A stretch of 64,000 nucleotides of DNA, from NCBI RefSeq assembly GCF_014650675.1, contig NZ_BMVK01000001.1, positions 682,001-746,000 on the forward strand. The letters are read 5' to 3'. Made by a program: the position numbers and the translations under genes. Below, one piece after another: positions 25,570 through 34,157 of this stretch. The DNA is from Streptomyces anulatus (GTDB taxonomy: Bacteria > Actinomycetota > Actinomycetes > Streptomycetales > Streptomycetaceae). The notes beneath the pieces are model-generated. The model did no database searches, was not told the DNA's origin, and worked only from the letters and a program-made list of their open reading frames with translations. Position 1 is the first letter of the stretch. Every line of letters begins with the position of its first letter.

Positions 25570-26358
25570 CTACGTGCACCACCACAGGAAGCGGGTGCAG
25601 GTCGGCGACGGCGTGGGGGTGGGCGTCGGCTCCGCCGGGGGCGGCGGGGGTGCGGGCGCGGTCGTCGGCTCCCGGGGGTCGTCCGGCTCCGGCGGATCGG
25701 CGGGCGGGCTGTCGGTGGCGTCGGACGGGGCCGTGTCGTCGGGGTCCGGGGAGGCGGTGGGCTCGTCCGGGTCGGAGGCCACGGTGCTCGGCGCACCGGA
25801 GGGGCTCCCCCCGCGCGTGCCGACCGGTGAGGCGTCCGTCGCGGGGCCCGCGGTCGCCCCGGTCCGGGAGGCGACCGGGCCGGGATCGCGGGGCTCGTCG
25901 GCGGACTCCTCCTCCGACGGGACCCCGGACGGCTCGGACGGCGACTCGCGTACGAAGTCGGCGGCGGTGTCGTCCCGCCCGGGCTCCATGGCCAGCTCCG
26001 CGAGGCTCAGCGCACCCGCCGCGAGGAGCAGCCCGAGGGCTCCGAGCAGGACGGTCCGGCCGCGCCGGCGATGGCCGCCCCGGGCCCGCCGGCGCGAACC
26101 GGGGCGGGCGTCGGGCCGGCCCCCGGCGCCGCGGCGGGCATCACGTCGGGCGTCGAGCCGGGCATCACGCCGGGTGCCACGTCGGGCGCCGCCCGCGCCG
26201 GAGGGCGCGGCCGTACCGTCCGGCGCGTCACGCGCACCCGGTGCGGGGCCGGCGGGCGCGGGCACGGCATAGGGGCCCAGCGCCTCGGCGGGCGTACCGC
26301 ACCCGGCGCAGGCCAGAGCTCCGTTGAGATGCCGTCGGCACGGGTGGCAGTAATCCAT
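25570..26358 (-). CDS. Zinc-ribbon membrane protein with Pro/Asp/Ser-rich outer region
   Basis: A 262-residue protein that starts with a Cys-rich motif CHPCRRHLNGALACAGCG fit for one zinc ribbon. An Arg-rich low-complexity stretch (repeated DAR/RR units), one hydrophobic helix (about residues 103-122) and a long Pro/Asp/Ser/Thr-rich probable extracytoplasmic region follow, ending in CTRFLWWCT with two Cys. I do not know its function. It resembles Streptomyces hypothetical proteins with the same head and tail. It converges with the MarR gene (gap 9 bp). Confidence 0.75.
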   Translation of the reverse strand: MDYCHPCRRHLNGALACAGCGTPAEALGPYAVPAPAGPAPGARDAPDGTAAPSGAGGARRGTRRDARLDARRDARRGAGGRPDARPGSRRRARGGHRRRGRTVLLGALGLLLAAGALSLAELAMEPGRDDTAADFVRESPSEPSGVPSEEESADEPRDPGPVASRTGATAGPATDASPVGTRGGSPSGAPSTVASDPDEPTASPDPDDTAPSDATDSPPADPPEPDDPREPTTAPAPPPPPAEPTPTPTPSPTCTRFLWWCT

Positions 26359-26425
26359 GGCGCCCGCAGGTTAGGCGCGCGCGGAACAACCAGGGAAGCC
26401 GCACAGGTGAGGATCCTGTGAGGAA

Positions 26426-26583
26426 GACCGACCGGCAATCGGGGGGTGGGGGAAGGAGCGGGGCTGGGTGCGTGTAGCTGCAAGGCGGAGGATTGAGTCA
26501 ACGCGGAGCGTTGATGATTGACGACAACGCCGCAGATGCGCGTGCCCAGCCCCGCGACGCCGCCCCCCGATTGCCGGTCGGTC
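26426..26583. repeat. Long structured palindromic element, copy B
   Basis: This 158-bp nested inverted repeat has the same plan as copy A. Perfect 21-bp outer arms lie at 26426-26446 and 26563-26583, and inner arms at 26458-26468 and 26545-26555, extendable with G-T pairs. The 54-nt core (26480-26533) has the hairpin CAACGC-GGA-GCGTTG. Against copy A, the core is identical except for a few places, and the hairpin stem changes are compensatory. It lies in the 285-bp gap between divergent genes starting at 26358 and 26644. Confidence 0.85.
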
Positions 26584-26643
26584 TGAGATCGGATTCCGGT
26601 GACAGCCGGTCCGATACGCCTGACACGCGGGAGGATGGGCGGC

Positions 26644-27219
26644 ATGACCGCTCCCGCCCCCTTCGGCCCCCTCCAGTTCCAGCTCGTCCTGCTGCGCCGG
26701 ATGGCCGACCATCAGCCCGGCCTGGTCGAGGAGGCCCGGCACGAGCTGAGCGCCTCCCTCGCCGATATGCGGGAGGCCAACCGGCGCTGGCAGGCCATGG
26801 TGCGCGCGCCCCGGGGGCGGGGATCGCTGCGGCGCTACCGGTCCGTGCTCGGCGAACCGGAGGCGGCCCTGCCGCGCCGGGTCGGGGACCTGGAGTGCGA
26901 GGCGCTGCTGTGGCCGGTGCCGCTCTGGCCCGACCTGCGGTTCGAGGTGATGGCCGGGCCCGGCGGGGCCGTGTGGAACGAGTGGCTGGTGCGGGCCCCG
27001 GGCGCGCCCGGACCGGAGCTGACCTCCCCCGACGCACTGCGCCCGTGGTCGTGCACCGTGGACGAGGCGGCCCGCGCCTTTCCCCCGGCCCGGCCGATGG
27101 AGGGCAGCGCCCCGACCCGGTGGTCGCTGGCCGTCACCGACCCGGTCACCGGCCGGGAGCGGGTCGCGGAGTTCGCCTGGGGCCTGTTCCAGCGGCTGCT
27201 TCCGGGCACGCCGACCTGA
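26644..27219 (+). CDS. Conserved hypothetical protein
   Basis: A 191-residue cytoplasmic protein, helical at the N-terminus (VLLRRMADHQPGLVEEARHEL) and Trp-rich in the middle (LLWPVPLWPDLRFEVMAG, VWNEWLV), with a C-terminal FAWGLFQRLLP. No domain is recognised. The ATG at 26644 is chosen over an upstream in-frame ATG (26599) that would start inside the space next to repeat copy B. It precedes the mbl-like gene by 66 bp and may share its transcript. Confidence 0.7.
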   Translation: MTAPAPFGPLQFQLVLLRRMADHQPGLVEEARHELSASLADMREANRRWQAMVRAPRGRGSLRRYRSVLGEPEAALPRRVGDLECEALLWPVPLWPDLRFEVMAGPGGAVWNEWLVRAPGAPGPELTSPDALRPWSCTVDEAARAFPPARPMEGSAPTRWSLAVTDPVTGRERVAEFAWGLFQRLLPGTPT

Positions 27220-27285
27220 GGAACCGTCAGCTCCGGCCCCCTTACGGCGCATCTCAGCGCGCGCGACGGGAGGGAGAGCGCGACC

Positions 27286-28383
27286 ATGCAAGGAGAGACC
27301 GGCTGCCGCCGGTGCCCCCCATCCGCGCTCTCGGGAGAACTCGCCGTGACCGTCAGCCTTGAGCAGTTGCAGCGTTGCCATGTCGCCGTCGATCTCGGGG
27401 CCGCGAGGACCCGGGTGTACGTCAAGGGGCTCGGGCTCGTCGTCGACGAACCGAGCGTCGCCGCCGTCAACACCCGTACCGGCTCCCTCATCGCCGTCGG
27501 CGCGCTCGCCGAGCAGATGACCGGCCGCACCCCCGCGTACATCCGGGTGGCCCGTCCGGTCTCCGGCGGCACCGTCGTCGACATCGAGATGGCCCAGCGG
27601 ATGCTGCGCCACCTGCTGGGCGACAAGCTCCGCCGCCAGTTGCGCCGCAAGCCCCGGCTGCGCGCCGCCGCCTGCACCCCGCACGACGCCGATCCGCTGG
27701 CCCAGCGCGCGACGGTGGAGACCCTGGTCGGGCTCGGCGCCCGCCGGGTCGAGCTGGTGGACACCCTGATCGCGGCGGCCGTGGGCTGCGGGCTGCCGGT
27801 CGAGCAGCCGACCGCCACCATGATCATGGTGTGCGGGGCCGCCACCACGCAGATCGCGGTGCTCTCGCTCGGCTCGATCGTGACCGCCGTCCGGATCCCG
27901 GTGGGCGGCAACGCGATCGACGAGGCGATCATCCAGCATCTGCGCCAGCACCACGAGCTGCTGCTCCCGAGCCAGTCCGTACGCCCGCTCCAGCTGGCGC
28001 TGCACGGCAACGGTCTCCAGCTGACCGGCCCTGCCCTCACCGAGATCCACGGCCGTGACGTGGCGACCGGTCTGGCCCGCTCGGTGCAGGTCGACACCGC
28101 CGCCGTACGGCAGGCCATCCACACCCCGCTCACCGCGGTGCTCGACGGGGTGGGCAAGGTGCTCCGCGACTGCCCGCCGGACCTGGTGGCCGATCTCGCG
28201 GACCGGGGAATCATGATGGTCGGCGGCAGCGCGCTGCTCCCGGGCCTCGACCAGATGCTGCGCGACGCGACCGGGATGCCGGTGCACATCGCCGAGCGCC
28301 CCGACGTCTGCTCGGTGCTCGGCCTCGGCGCGATGCTGGACGGCAAGATCCAGCCGATGGTCCTCAACCCGCTGGCGGGGTGA
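27286..28383 (+). CDS. mbl: MreB/Mbl-like actin homologue, divergent
   Basis: A 365-residue member of the MreB actin superfamily, comparable to the Mbl protein that S. coelicolor has besides MreB. Recognisable parts are the phosphate-1 strand pair VAVDLGAARTRVYVKG (about residues 33-48), the LIAVGALAEQMTGRTP segment and the adenosine motif MMVGGSALLPGLDQML (about 315-330). The phosphate-2 motif, normally DIGGGTT, reads VCGAATTQIAVLSLG, so its acidic residue is lost and ATP hydrolysis may be weak. A GTG at 27346 with its own GGGAGA is an alternative start. Confidence 0.82.
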   Translation: MQGETGCRRCPPSALSGELAVTVSLEQLQRCHVAVDLGAARTRVYVKGLGLVVDEPSVAAVNTRTGSLIAVGALAEQMTGRTPAYIRVARPVSGGTVVDIEMAQRMLRHLLGDKLRRQLRRKPRLRAAACTPHDADPLAQRATVETLVGLGARRVELVDTLIAAAVGCGLPVEQPTATMIMVCGAATTQIAVLSLGSIVTAVRIPVGGNAIDEAIIQHLRQHHELLLPSQSVRPLQLALHGNGLQLTGPALTEIHGRDVATGLARSVQVDTAAVRQAIHTPLTAVLDGVGKVLRDCPPDLVADLADRGIMMVGGSALLPGLDQMLRDATGMPVHIAERPDVCSVLGLGAMLDGKIQPMVLNPLAG

Positions 28384-28405
28384 GCGCGTCGGCACGGACC
28401 GGGCG

Positions 28406-29983
28406 GTGGAGCGGCCTGCGCGGACGGCGCGGGTGAAGGGGCCCGTGGAGCCAGGCCCGTCCGCCGTCGGGCGGCTGCCGGTCCTCCTGGAGGCGGTCCT
28501 CAACGTCGGCAGCGACCTGGAGCTGGGCTCCACCCTCCAGCAGATCGTGGACGCCTCCACCGCCCTCACCGGGGCCCGCCACGGTGCGCTCGGGGTGCTC
28601 GACCCGGACCGGGACCGGGTCGAGGAGCTGTACACCGCCGGGATGACGGAGGCGGAGCGGCGTCATCTCGACCTCTTCCCCGACGACTCCTGCGGGGGGC
28701 CGGCCGCCCTGATCGAGGAGGACCGGCAGGCCCGTCCGCCCGGCCGTCCTCCGGCGCGGAGCTTCCTCCGGGCGCCGATCCCGGTCCATACCGAGGTCTT
28801 CGGGCATCTCTGCGTCGCCGAGAAGCCGTCGGGGCCGTTCGACGACACGGATCTGGCCCTGCTGCGGGTCCTCGCCGCCCAGGCGGGCATCGCGATCGGC
28901 AACGCCCGGCTGTACGGGACGGCCCGGCAGCGCGAGCGCTGGATCGCGGGCGCGGCGGCCGTCACCACGGCCCTGCTGACCGGTACCGACGCGGCCGACG
29001 CGCTGATGACGGTGGCCGAGCGGGCCCGGGTGCTGGCGGGCGCGTCGGCCGGGGTGATCCTCCAGCCGACGGAGGAGGGCGGGATGGAGATCGTCACCGC
29101 GTCCACGCCGGACGATCCGGCGGGCATCGTCGGCACGGTGATCGAGCCCGGTTCCCCGGTGCTGGTGCAGCTGCTCGGCGGCGAACCGGTCTTCGTCGAG
29201 GACTCGGCCACCGATCCCCGGATGACCACCGGCGTACGCTCCCGCTTCGGGCCGAGCATGATGCTGCCGCTGCAGAGCGGCGGGCGGCTCATCGGCACCC
29301 TCGCCCTGCCCCGGCGGCGCGGTGAGCGGCCCTACACGGAGATGGACAAGCTGCTGGCGACCCAGTTCGCCTCGCAGGCGGCGCTGGCCCTGGTGCTGGC
29401 GGACGCGCAGGCCGACCGGGAGCAGCTCGCGGTGTACGAGGACCGCGACCGGATCGCCCGTGACCTGCACGATCTGGTGGTGCAGCGGCTTTTCGCCACC
29501 GAGATGATGCTGGAGTCGACCCGCCGCCGGGCCGCGTCGGAGGAGACCGGCGGCGACGGAAAGACGGAGGCCGGTGAGCTGCTGGGGCGGGCCGTGGACG
29601 AGCTGGACTCCACCATCCAGGAGGTCCGCACCGCGATCTTCGCGCTCCAGCAGCCGCCGGCCGGGGCCCCGAGCACCTTCCGGGGCCGGGTGCTGCGGGA
29701 GACCGGGGGCGCGGCGGCCCTGCTGGGCTTTCCGCCGTCGGTGCGGTTCGCCGGGGCGGTGGACGCGCTGGTGGGCGAGGAGACGGGGCGGGAGCTGCTG
29801 GCCGCCCTGCGCGGGGCGCTGGCCGCCGCACACCGCAGGCCCGGGGTGTCGGCCATCGAGGTGGAGGTGGACGCCACGGTCCGGCTGCCGGACGGGCGGA
29901 GCGGGGTGCGGCTGGTGGTCGCGGACGACGGGCGCGGCGAGGACGGCCGTCCGACGACGGTGACCTGGCAGGCCCCGGTCTGA
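28406..29983 (+). CDS. GAF-domain histidine kinase-like protein (DevS/NarL-system type), degenerate ATPase
   Basis: A 525-residue soluble protein with two GAF domains (about 28-175 and 195-345) and a HisKA_3 dimerisation helix with DRIARDLHDLVVQRLF, where His is the phospho-acceptor (about residue 357). The ATPase region is short: the N-box normally ending in Asn reads LLAALRGALAAAHRRPG with no Asn, and the sequence stops soon after the DDGRG box with no glycine-rich lid. It is therefore probably unable to phosphorylate alone. No response-regulator gene is adjacent. It follows the mbl-like gene by 22 bp. Confidence 0.85.
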   Translation: MERPARTARVKGPVEPGPSAVGRLPVLLEAVLNVGSDLELGSTLQQIVDASTALTGARHGALGVLDPDRDRVEELYTAGMTEAERRHLDLFPDDSCGGPAALIEEDRQARPPGRPPARSFLRAPIPVHTEVFGHLCVAEKPSGPFDDTDLALLRVLAAQAGIAIGNARLYGTARQRERWIAGAAAVTTALLTGTDAADALMTVAERARVLAGASAGVILQPTEEGGMEIVTASTPDDPAGIVGTVIEPGSPVLVQLLGGEPVFVEDSATDPRMTTGVRSRFGPSMMLPLQSGGRLIGTLALPRRRGERPYTEMDKLLATQFASQAALALVLADAQADREQLAVYEDRDRIARDLHDLVVQRLFATEMMLESTRRRAASEETGGDGKTEAGELLGRAVDELDSTIQEVRTAIFALQQPPAGAPSTFRGRVLRETGGAAALLGFPPSVRFAGAVDALVGEETGRELLAALRGALAAAHRRPGVSAIEVEVDATVRLPDGRSGVRLVVADDGRGEDGRPTTVTWQAPV

Positions 29984-30147
29984 CCCGGGGCCACCGGCGG
30001 GGCGGCGCGGGCCCCGGTCTGCCCCGGGGCCCCGGCGGGGCGGCGCGCAGCGCCACGGGGCCGCCCGGCTCAGGGTTCTCGGGGCGTCCCGGCACGGTGT
30101 TCTCGGGCCGCCCCGGCTCAGCGTTCAGGGTTCTCGGGCCGCCCGGC
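29984..30147. repeat. Degenerate GC-rich intergenic repeats
   Basis: This gap between convergent genes is built of imperfect copies of CCCCGGTCTG...GCGGGGCGGCGCG (29994-30045) and of GGTTCTCGGGCCGCCCGGCTCAG-like units (30072-30150). They can form several overlapping hairpins. Probably a terminator region enlarged by slippage. Confidence 0.5.
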
Positions 30148-30579
30148 TCAGTGCTTCGGGGCCGCCCGCAGGGCGATCCGGGTGTTGGAGTGGGCGATGC
30201 CCGCCTCCCGTTTCAGCCGGCGCAGCAGGGTGTCCAGCGCTCCGGGGTCGGCGGCGGTGGCCCGTACGAGGTAGTCGTGGCCGCCCGTCACGTGCACCAC
30301 CTCCGTGATTCCGGGCAGCATCAGCACCGAGCGTTCGAACTCCTCGTTCGTCGTGTCGAGGCGCAGGGTCACATCGATGAAGACGACCAGGCCCGAACGG
30401 GTGTCGGCGGCCGGGTCCACGATGACGGTGAAGCCCCGGATGACCCCGTCACGGCGCATCCGGCGGACCCGGTCGCCCGCCGCGTTGGCGCTGAGCCCCA
30501 CGCGTACGCCCAGATCCCGGTACGAGATCCGGGCGTCCTCCTGGAGAATGCCGAGGATTTCCCTGTCCAGCCGATCCAT
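30148..30579 (-). CDS. Lrp/AsnC-family regulator
   Basis: A 143-residue regulator with an N-terminal helix-turn-helix (RISYRDLGVRVGLSANAAGDRVRRM, about residues 15-42) and a C-terminal RAM ligand-binding domain (GHDYLVRATAADPGALDTLL). The ATG at 30579 matches the family start MDRLDREIL. Family members sense amino acids. It is divergent from the NarK-like transporter with about 120 bp between, so that gene is a candidate target. Confidence 0.93.
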   Translation of the reverse strand: MDRLDREILGILQEDARISYRDLGVRVGLSANAAGDRVRRMRRDGVIRGFTVIVDPAADTRSGLVVFIDVTLRLDTTNEEFERSVLMLPGITEVVHVTGGHDYLVRATAADPGALDTLLRRLKREAGIAHSNTRIALRAAPKH

Positions 30580-30697
30580 ACCGCGATTGTCCCAGCTCGT
30601 GGCGATATCGGCTGAAGGGAGGCCGAGGGCGCCCGCTGTCGCCCGGTCGGCGCAGTCCGGCGGGCCGTGCGGTATCCCGCGCCCTTGACTGGCTGGT

Positions 30698-31921
30698 GTG
30701 GACACCTCCGTCAAGCAGTCCCCCGAGCCGCCCGCCCCGGCGGCAGCCGCACCGCCCGCGGCCGCGTACCGCAACCTCCTCCTGGCCACGGTCGGCTTCG
30801 CGCTGACCTTCTGGGCGTGGAACCTGATCGCACCGATGTCCGGGGACTACAAGGACCGGCTGGGGCTCAGCTCGTTCCAGCAGTCCTTCCTGGTGGCCGT
30901 GCCGGTCCTCGTCGGGTCGCTCGGCCGGATCCCGGTGGGGGCGCTGACGGACAAGTACGGCGCGAAGCTGATGTTCCCGCTCGTGTCGGCGCTGACGATC
31001 GTGCCGGTGCTGCTGCTGATCCCGGCGAAGAACTCCTACGGGGCGATGCTCGCGGTCGGCTTCCTGCTGGGGCTCGGCGGGACGACCTTCGCGATCGGCG
31101 TTCCGCTGGTCAACTCGTGGTTCCCGCCCGCCAAACGGGGCTTCGCCCTGGGCGTGTTCGGGATGGGCATGGGCGGGGTGGCGCTGTCGGGCTACTTCAC
31201 CCCGCGCATCGCGAAGCACGGCGACAACCTGCCGTTCCTCGTGGTCGCGGGGGCGCTGGTGGTCTACGCGCTGGTGGCGGCCGTCCTGGTCAGCGACCAT
31301 CCCGGCCGGAAGATCCCCACGGACACGCTGGCGCACCGGCTCGGCGAGGCCGGGAAGCTGCGGGTGACCTGGGAGCTGTCGGCGCTGTACGCGATCGGCT
31401 TCGGCGGCATCGTGGCGTTCGGGGTGTATCTGCCGACGTACCTGAAGACCTGGTACGAGATGTCGCCGACCGAGGCGGGCACCAAGGCGGCCGGGTTCGC
31501 CCTGGTCACGGTGGTCTTCCGGCCGATCGGCGGCTGGCTCTCGGACCGGGCGCACCCGGCGCTGGTGACCTCGGCGGCCCTGCTGCTGGCAGCGCTGATG
31601 GCGATCGTGCAGGCCTTCGAGCCGCCGCTGAACCCGGTGGGCACGATCGCGCTGCTGGCCATGGCGGCCGGGCTCGGCACCGCGAGCGGCAGTGTGTTCG
31701 CCCTGGTCTCGCAGGTGACGCCGCAGCCGAAGGTGGGCAGTGTGACGGGCATCGTCGGGGCGATGGGCGGGCTGGGCGGTTTCGTGCCGCCGCTGGTGAT
31801 GGGCGCGATCTACAGCGCGAAGAACAGTTACGCGATCGGCTTCATGCTGCTGTCCGATCTGGCGCTGGCGGGGTGTGTGTACGCGTACGGGCGGATGCGG
31901 GCCATCCAGCGGGACGAGTGA
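30698..31921 (+). CDS. NarK/NasA-type MFS nitrate/nitrite transporter
   Basis: A 407-residue 12-helix transporter of the nitrate/nitrite porter family. Motifs: GRIPVGALTDKYGAKLMFP in the loop between helices 2 and 3 and two glycine-rich nitrate signatures, GVFGMGMGGVALSG and GIVGAMGGLGGFVPPL. Start GTG 30698. No nitrate reductase lies beside it, so uptake or nitrite export cannot be told apart. It is divergent from the Lrp-type regulator. Confidence 0.9.
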   Translation: MDTSVKQSPEPPAPAAAAPPAAAYRNLLLATVGFALTFWAWNLIAPMSGDYKDRLGLSSFQQSFLVAVPVLVGSLGRIPVGALTDKYGAKLMFPLVSALTIVPVLLLIPAKNSYGAMLAVGFLLGLGGTTFAIGVPLVNSWFPPAKRGFALGVFGMGMGGVALSGYFTPRIAKHGDNLPFLVVAGALVVYALVAAVLVSDHPGRKIPTDTLAHRLGEAGKLRVTWELSALYAIGFGGIVAFGVYLPTYLKTWYEMSPTEAGTKAAGFALVTVVFRPIGGWLSDRAHPALVTSAALLLAALMAIVQAFEPPLNPVGTIALLAMAAGLGTASGSVFALVSQVTPQPKVGSVTGIVGAMGGLGGFVPPLVMGAIYSAKNSYAIGFMLLSDLALAGCVYAYGRMRAIQRDE

Positions 31922-31940
31922 GGTCTCCGGGTACGGAGGA

Positions 31941-31970
31941 ACGGCCGCGCTCCCGCCGGAACGCGGCCGT
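31941..31970. terminator. Bidirectional hairpin between narK-like and GH99 genes
   Basis: ACGGCCGCG (31941-31949) pairs with CGCGGCCGT (31962-31970) between convergent genes. Confidence 0.55.
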
Positions 31971-31991
31971 CCGTGTGGTGGTCCGGTGCGG

Positions 31992-34157
31992 CTACCCGCG
32001 CTGCCGGAGCTGCTGCTCGAACCGGTCCGCCCAGTACGCGGTCCGGTCGAGGTAGGCCGTCTCGGCGGCCTCCCCGGTCCTGCCGTAGGCCCCCTCGAAG
32101 GTCTCGTAGCCGTGGCCCGGGGGCGGGCTGGAGGAGGCCGGTTCGATGGAGCTGCCCTCGTGCCACTCGTTGAACGAGGTGACGGAGACCCAGGTGGGGT
32201 CGCCGCCGATGGCCGGGTCAAGGGCGTTGTTCCACTCCAGGTCGTAGGACGCGCCGTCCTCGCGGCCCAGGGTGGGGGTGGTGTTGCCGGGGACGGCCCG
32301 GTCGTCGAGGTAGCCGGGGGCGACCGAGGGGGCCCACACCAGGCCGTTGGCCTTGGCGTAGTCGCCCGCGTTCTTCCAGCCGGGTGCGGTGGCCCCGGCG
32401 ATGCCGTCGTAGGTGTAGATCCCGCCGAAGTGGTCGACCTTGCTGGTGTCGGTGGTCTGGGCGAGGACGATGGCGGTGTCCTCGACCGCGTCCAGCGCGG
32501 ACCAGTCCTGGATTCTCAGGCTCTCGAAGATGTAGTAGGCGTTGCGGTCGCCGTTTGCCGCGTCCCGGTAGAACGCGGGGTGGTCGCCGAACTTCCCTTC
32601 CAGATAGGCGATGTCGTCGACGACCGACTCGGCGGTGCGGCCCCCGTACGGCTCGATGTGCCAGGCGACCTCGATGCCGTGGCGGGCTGCGGCGTCCATG
32701 ACGTCGCCGGCGAGGGAGTCCTCGTAGCCCCCTTGCCCCCACCAGCTGTAGACGATGACGCCCGCGCCGGACCGCTGGACCCACTTCATGTGCTGGTCGA
32801 CGGCTCCGGCGATGTCCCCGGAGTCGTACGGGCCGAGCTTCGGGTAGAGGTCGGCGCCGATGGAGTCGGGCGGGGTGTGGCCGCCCTGCTGCCAGTGCCG
32901 CCAACTGCCCGAGCCGTCGGGGGTGCCGTACCAGGGGTAGTAGAAGAGGTGCACGTTGGACGAGCCCTCGTCCTCGGTGGCCGGGGCGCGGGTCAGGGTG
33001 ATGCGGTCGACGTCGAAGAGGGCGCCCGCTCCCCCGGTGAACCGCAGGAACAGCGGGCCCGTCCCGGCGGTGAGGGCGGTGGTGACCTCGGTGAAGGTCT
33101 CCCAGCCGCCGGTCGGGGCGACGTCCGCGGAGCCGAGGAGCGGCCCGGTGGCGGAGCCGGAGCGGACCTCGATGGTGCCGCCCGCGCCGGCCGAGGAGAC
33201 CCGGGCGGTGAGGGCGGTGGCCCCGGCGGTGTCGAGGGAGGAGTAGCCCGCCCAGTCGCCGTGGTCGATGTAGCCGAGGGTGGCTCCCCCGCTCGCCGAG
33301 CCGTGGGCGGCGCTCTGGACGCCGGAGGAGGAGGTGTACGCCTCCGCCTCCGCGCTGTCGCCGCCCGGGTCCGGTCCCGGGCCGCCCGCGCCGCAGTCGG
33401 CCTCGACGGCTCCGGCCGCGTACTGGACGCCCCCGAGGAGGAGTTGGCGGAAGTCCGGGTCGGCGAAGGACTCGATGGTGTGGCCGAGTCCGGTGTAGAA
33501 GGAGCGGCCCTCCTGCTGCGGGTGGCACCAGGTGATGGGGTGGTCTCCGCCCATCTCGCCGCCGCTGTAGCTGGATTCGTCCAGCGACTGGAGTACGTGG
33601 ACGTCCGAGCGGGGGTTGGAGCGGTAGTTGTACCACTCGTCGGTCCGCGTCCAGGTGTCGTCCAGGTGCGCGGTCGCCGGGTGGACGTGGTCCTCGGTGG
33701 TGAGGCGGGCCTCCTGGATCGCGGGGTGGCTCTGGAACCACGCCCCGACCAGGTCCTCGTACTCCGGCCAGTCGTATTCGGTGTCGGCCGCCGCGTGCAC
33801 GCCGACGAATCCGCCGCCGCCGTCCACGTACCCCTTCAGGGCGCTCTGCTGGGTGTCGTTCAGGACGTCGCCGGTGGTGGAGAGGAAGACGACGGCCTCG
33901 TACGTGGCGAGGTTCGCGGGAGTGAAGGCGGTCGCGTCCTCGGTGGCGGTGACGGTGAACTCGTTGGCCGCGCCGATCTGTTGGAGGGCGGTGATGCCCG
34001 CCGGGATGGAGTCGTGGCGGAATCCGGCGGTCTTGGAGAAGACCAGGACCTGGTACGGGTCGGCGGCCGCCGCGCTCTGCACTCCGGGGCTCAGGAAGGC
34101 CGCCCCGAGGGTGAGGGCCACGGCGCAGGCGACGCGGCGGATACGGGATCGTCTCAT
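31992..34157 (-). CDS. Secreted ThuA - CBM6-like - GH99-like multidomain protein
   Basis: A 721-residue exported protein. Domain order: signal peptide (1-34, ending AAA), ThuA/trehalose-utilisation domain (about 35-260; FSKTAGFRHDSIPAG and GGGGFVGVHAAADTEYDWPEY), a CBM6-type beta-sandwich (about 285-400), and a GH99-like barrel (about 405-721; HLFYYPWYGTPDGSGSW and SFNEWHEGSSIEPA). GH99 enzymes are endo-alpha-mannosidases, so a mannan- or mannoside-type target is possible. The ATG at 34157 overlaps the upstream stop (ATGA), so it is translated together with the sugar-dehydrogenase-like protein. Confidence 0.88.
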   Translation of the reverse strand: MRRSRIRRVACAVALTLGAAFLSPGVQSAAAADPYQVLVFSKTAGFRHDSIPAGITALQQIGAANEFTVTATEDATAFTPANLATYEAVVFLSTTGDVLNDTQQSALKGYVDGGGGFVGVHAAADTEYDWPEYEDLVGAWFQSHPAIQEARLTTEDHVHPATAHLDDTWTRTDEWYNYRSNPRSDVHVLQSLDESSYSGGEMGGDHPITWCHPQQEGRSFYTGLGHTIESFADPDFRQLLLGGVQYAAGAVEADCGAGGPGPDPGGDSAEAEAYTSSSGVQSAAHGSASGGATLGYIDHGDWAGYSSLDTAGATALTARVSSAGAGGTIEVRSGSATGPLLGSADVAPTGGWETFTEVTTALTAGTGPLFLRFTGGAGALFDVDRITLTRAPATEDEGSSNVHLFYYPWYGTPDGSGSWRHWQQGGHTPPDSIGADLYPKLGPYDSGDIAGAVDQHMKWVQRSGAGVIVYSWWGQGGYEDSLAGDVMDAAARHGIEVAWHIEPYGGRTAESVVDDIAYLEGKFGDHPAFYRDAANGDRNAYYIFESLRIQDWSALDAVEDTAIVLAQTTDTSKVDHFGGIYTYDGIAGATAPGWKNAGDYAKANGLVWAPSVAPGYLDDRAVPGNTTPTLGREDGASYDLEWNNALDPAIGGDPTWVSVTSFNEWHEGSSIEPASSSPPPGHGYETFEGAYGRTGEAAETAYLDRTAYWADRFEQQLRQRG

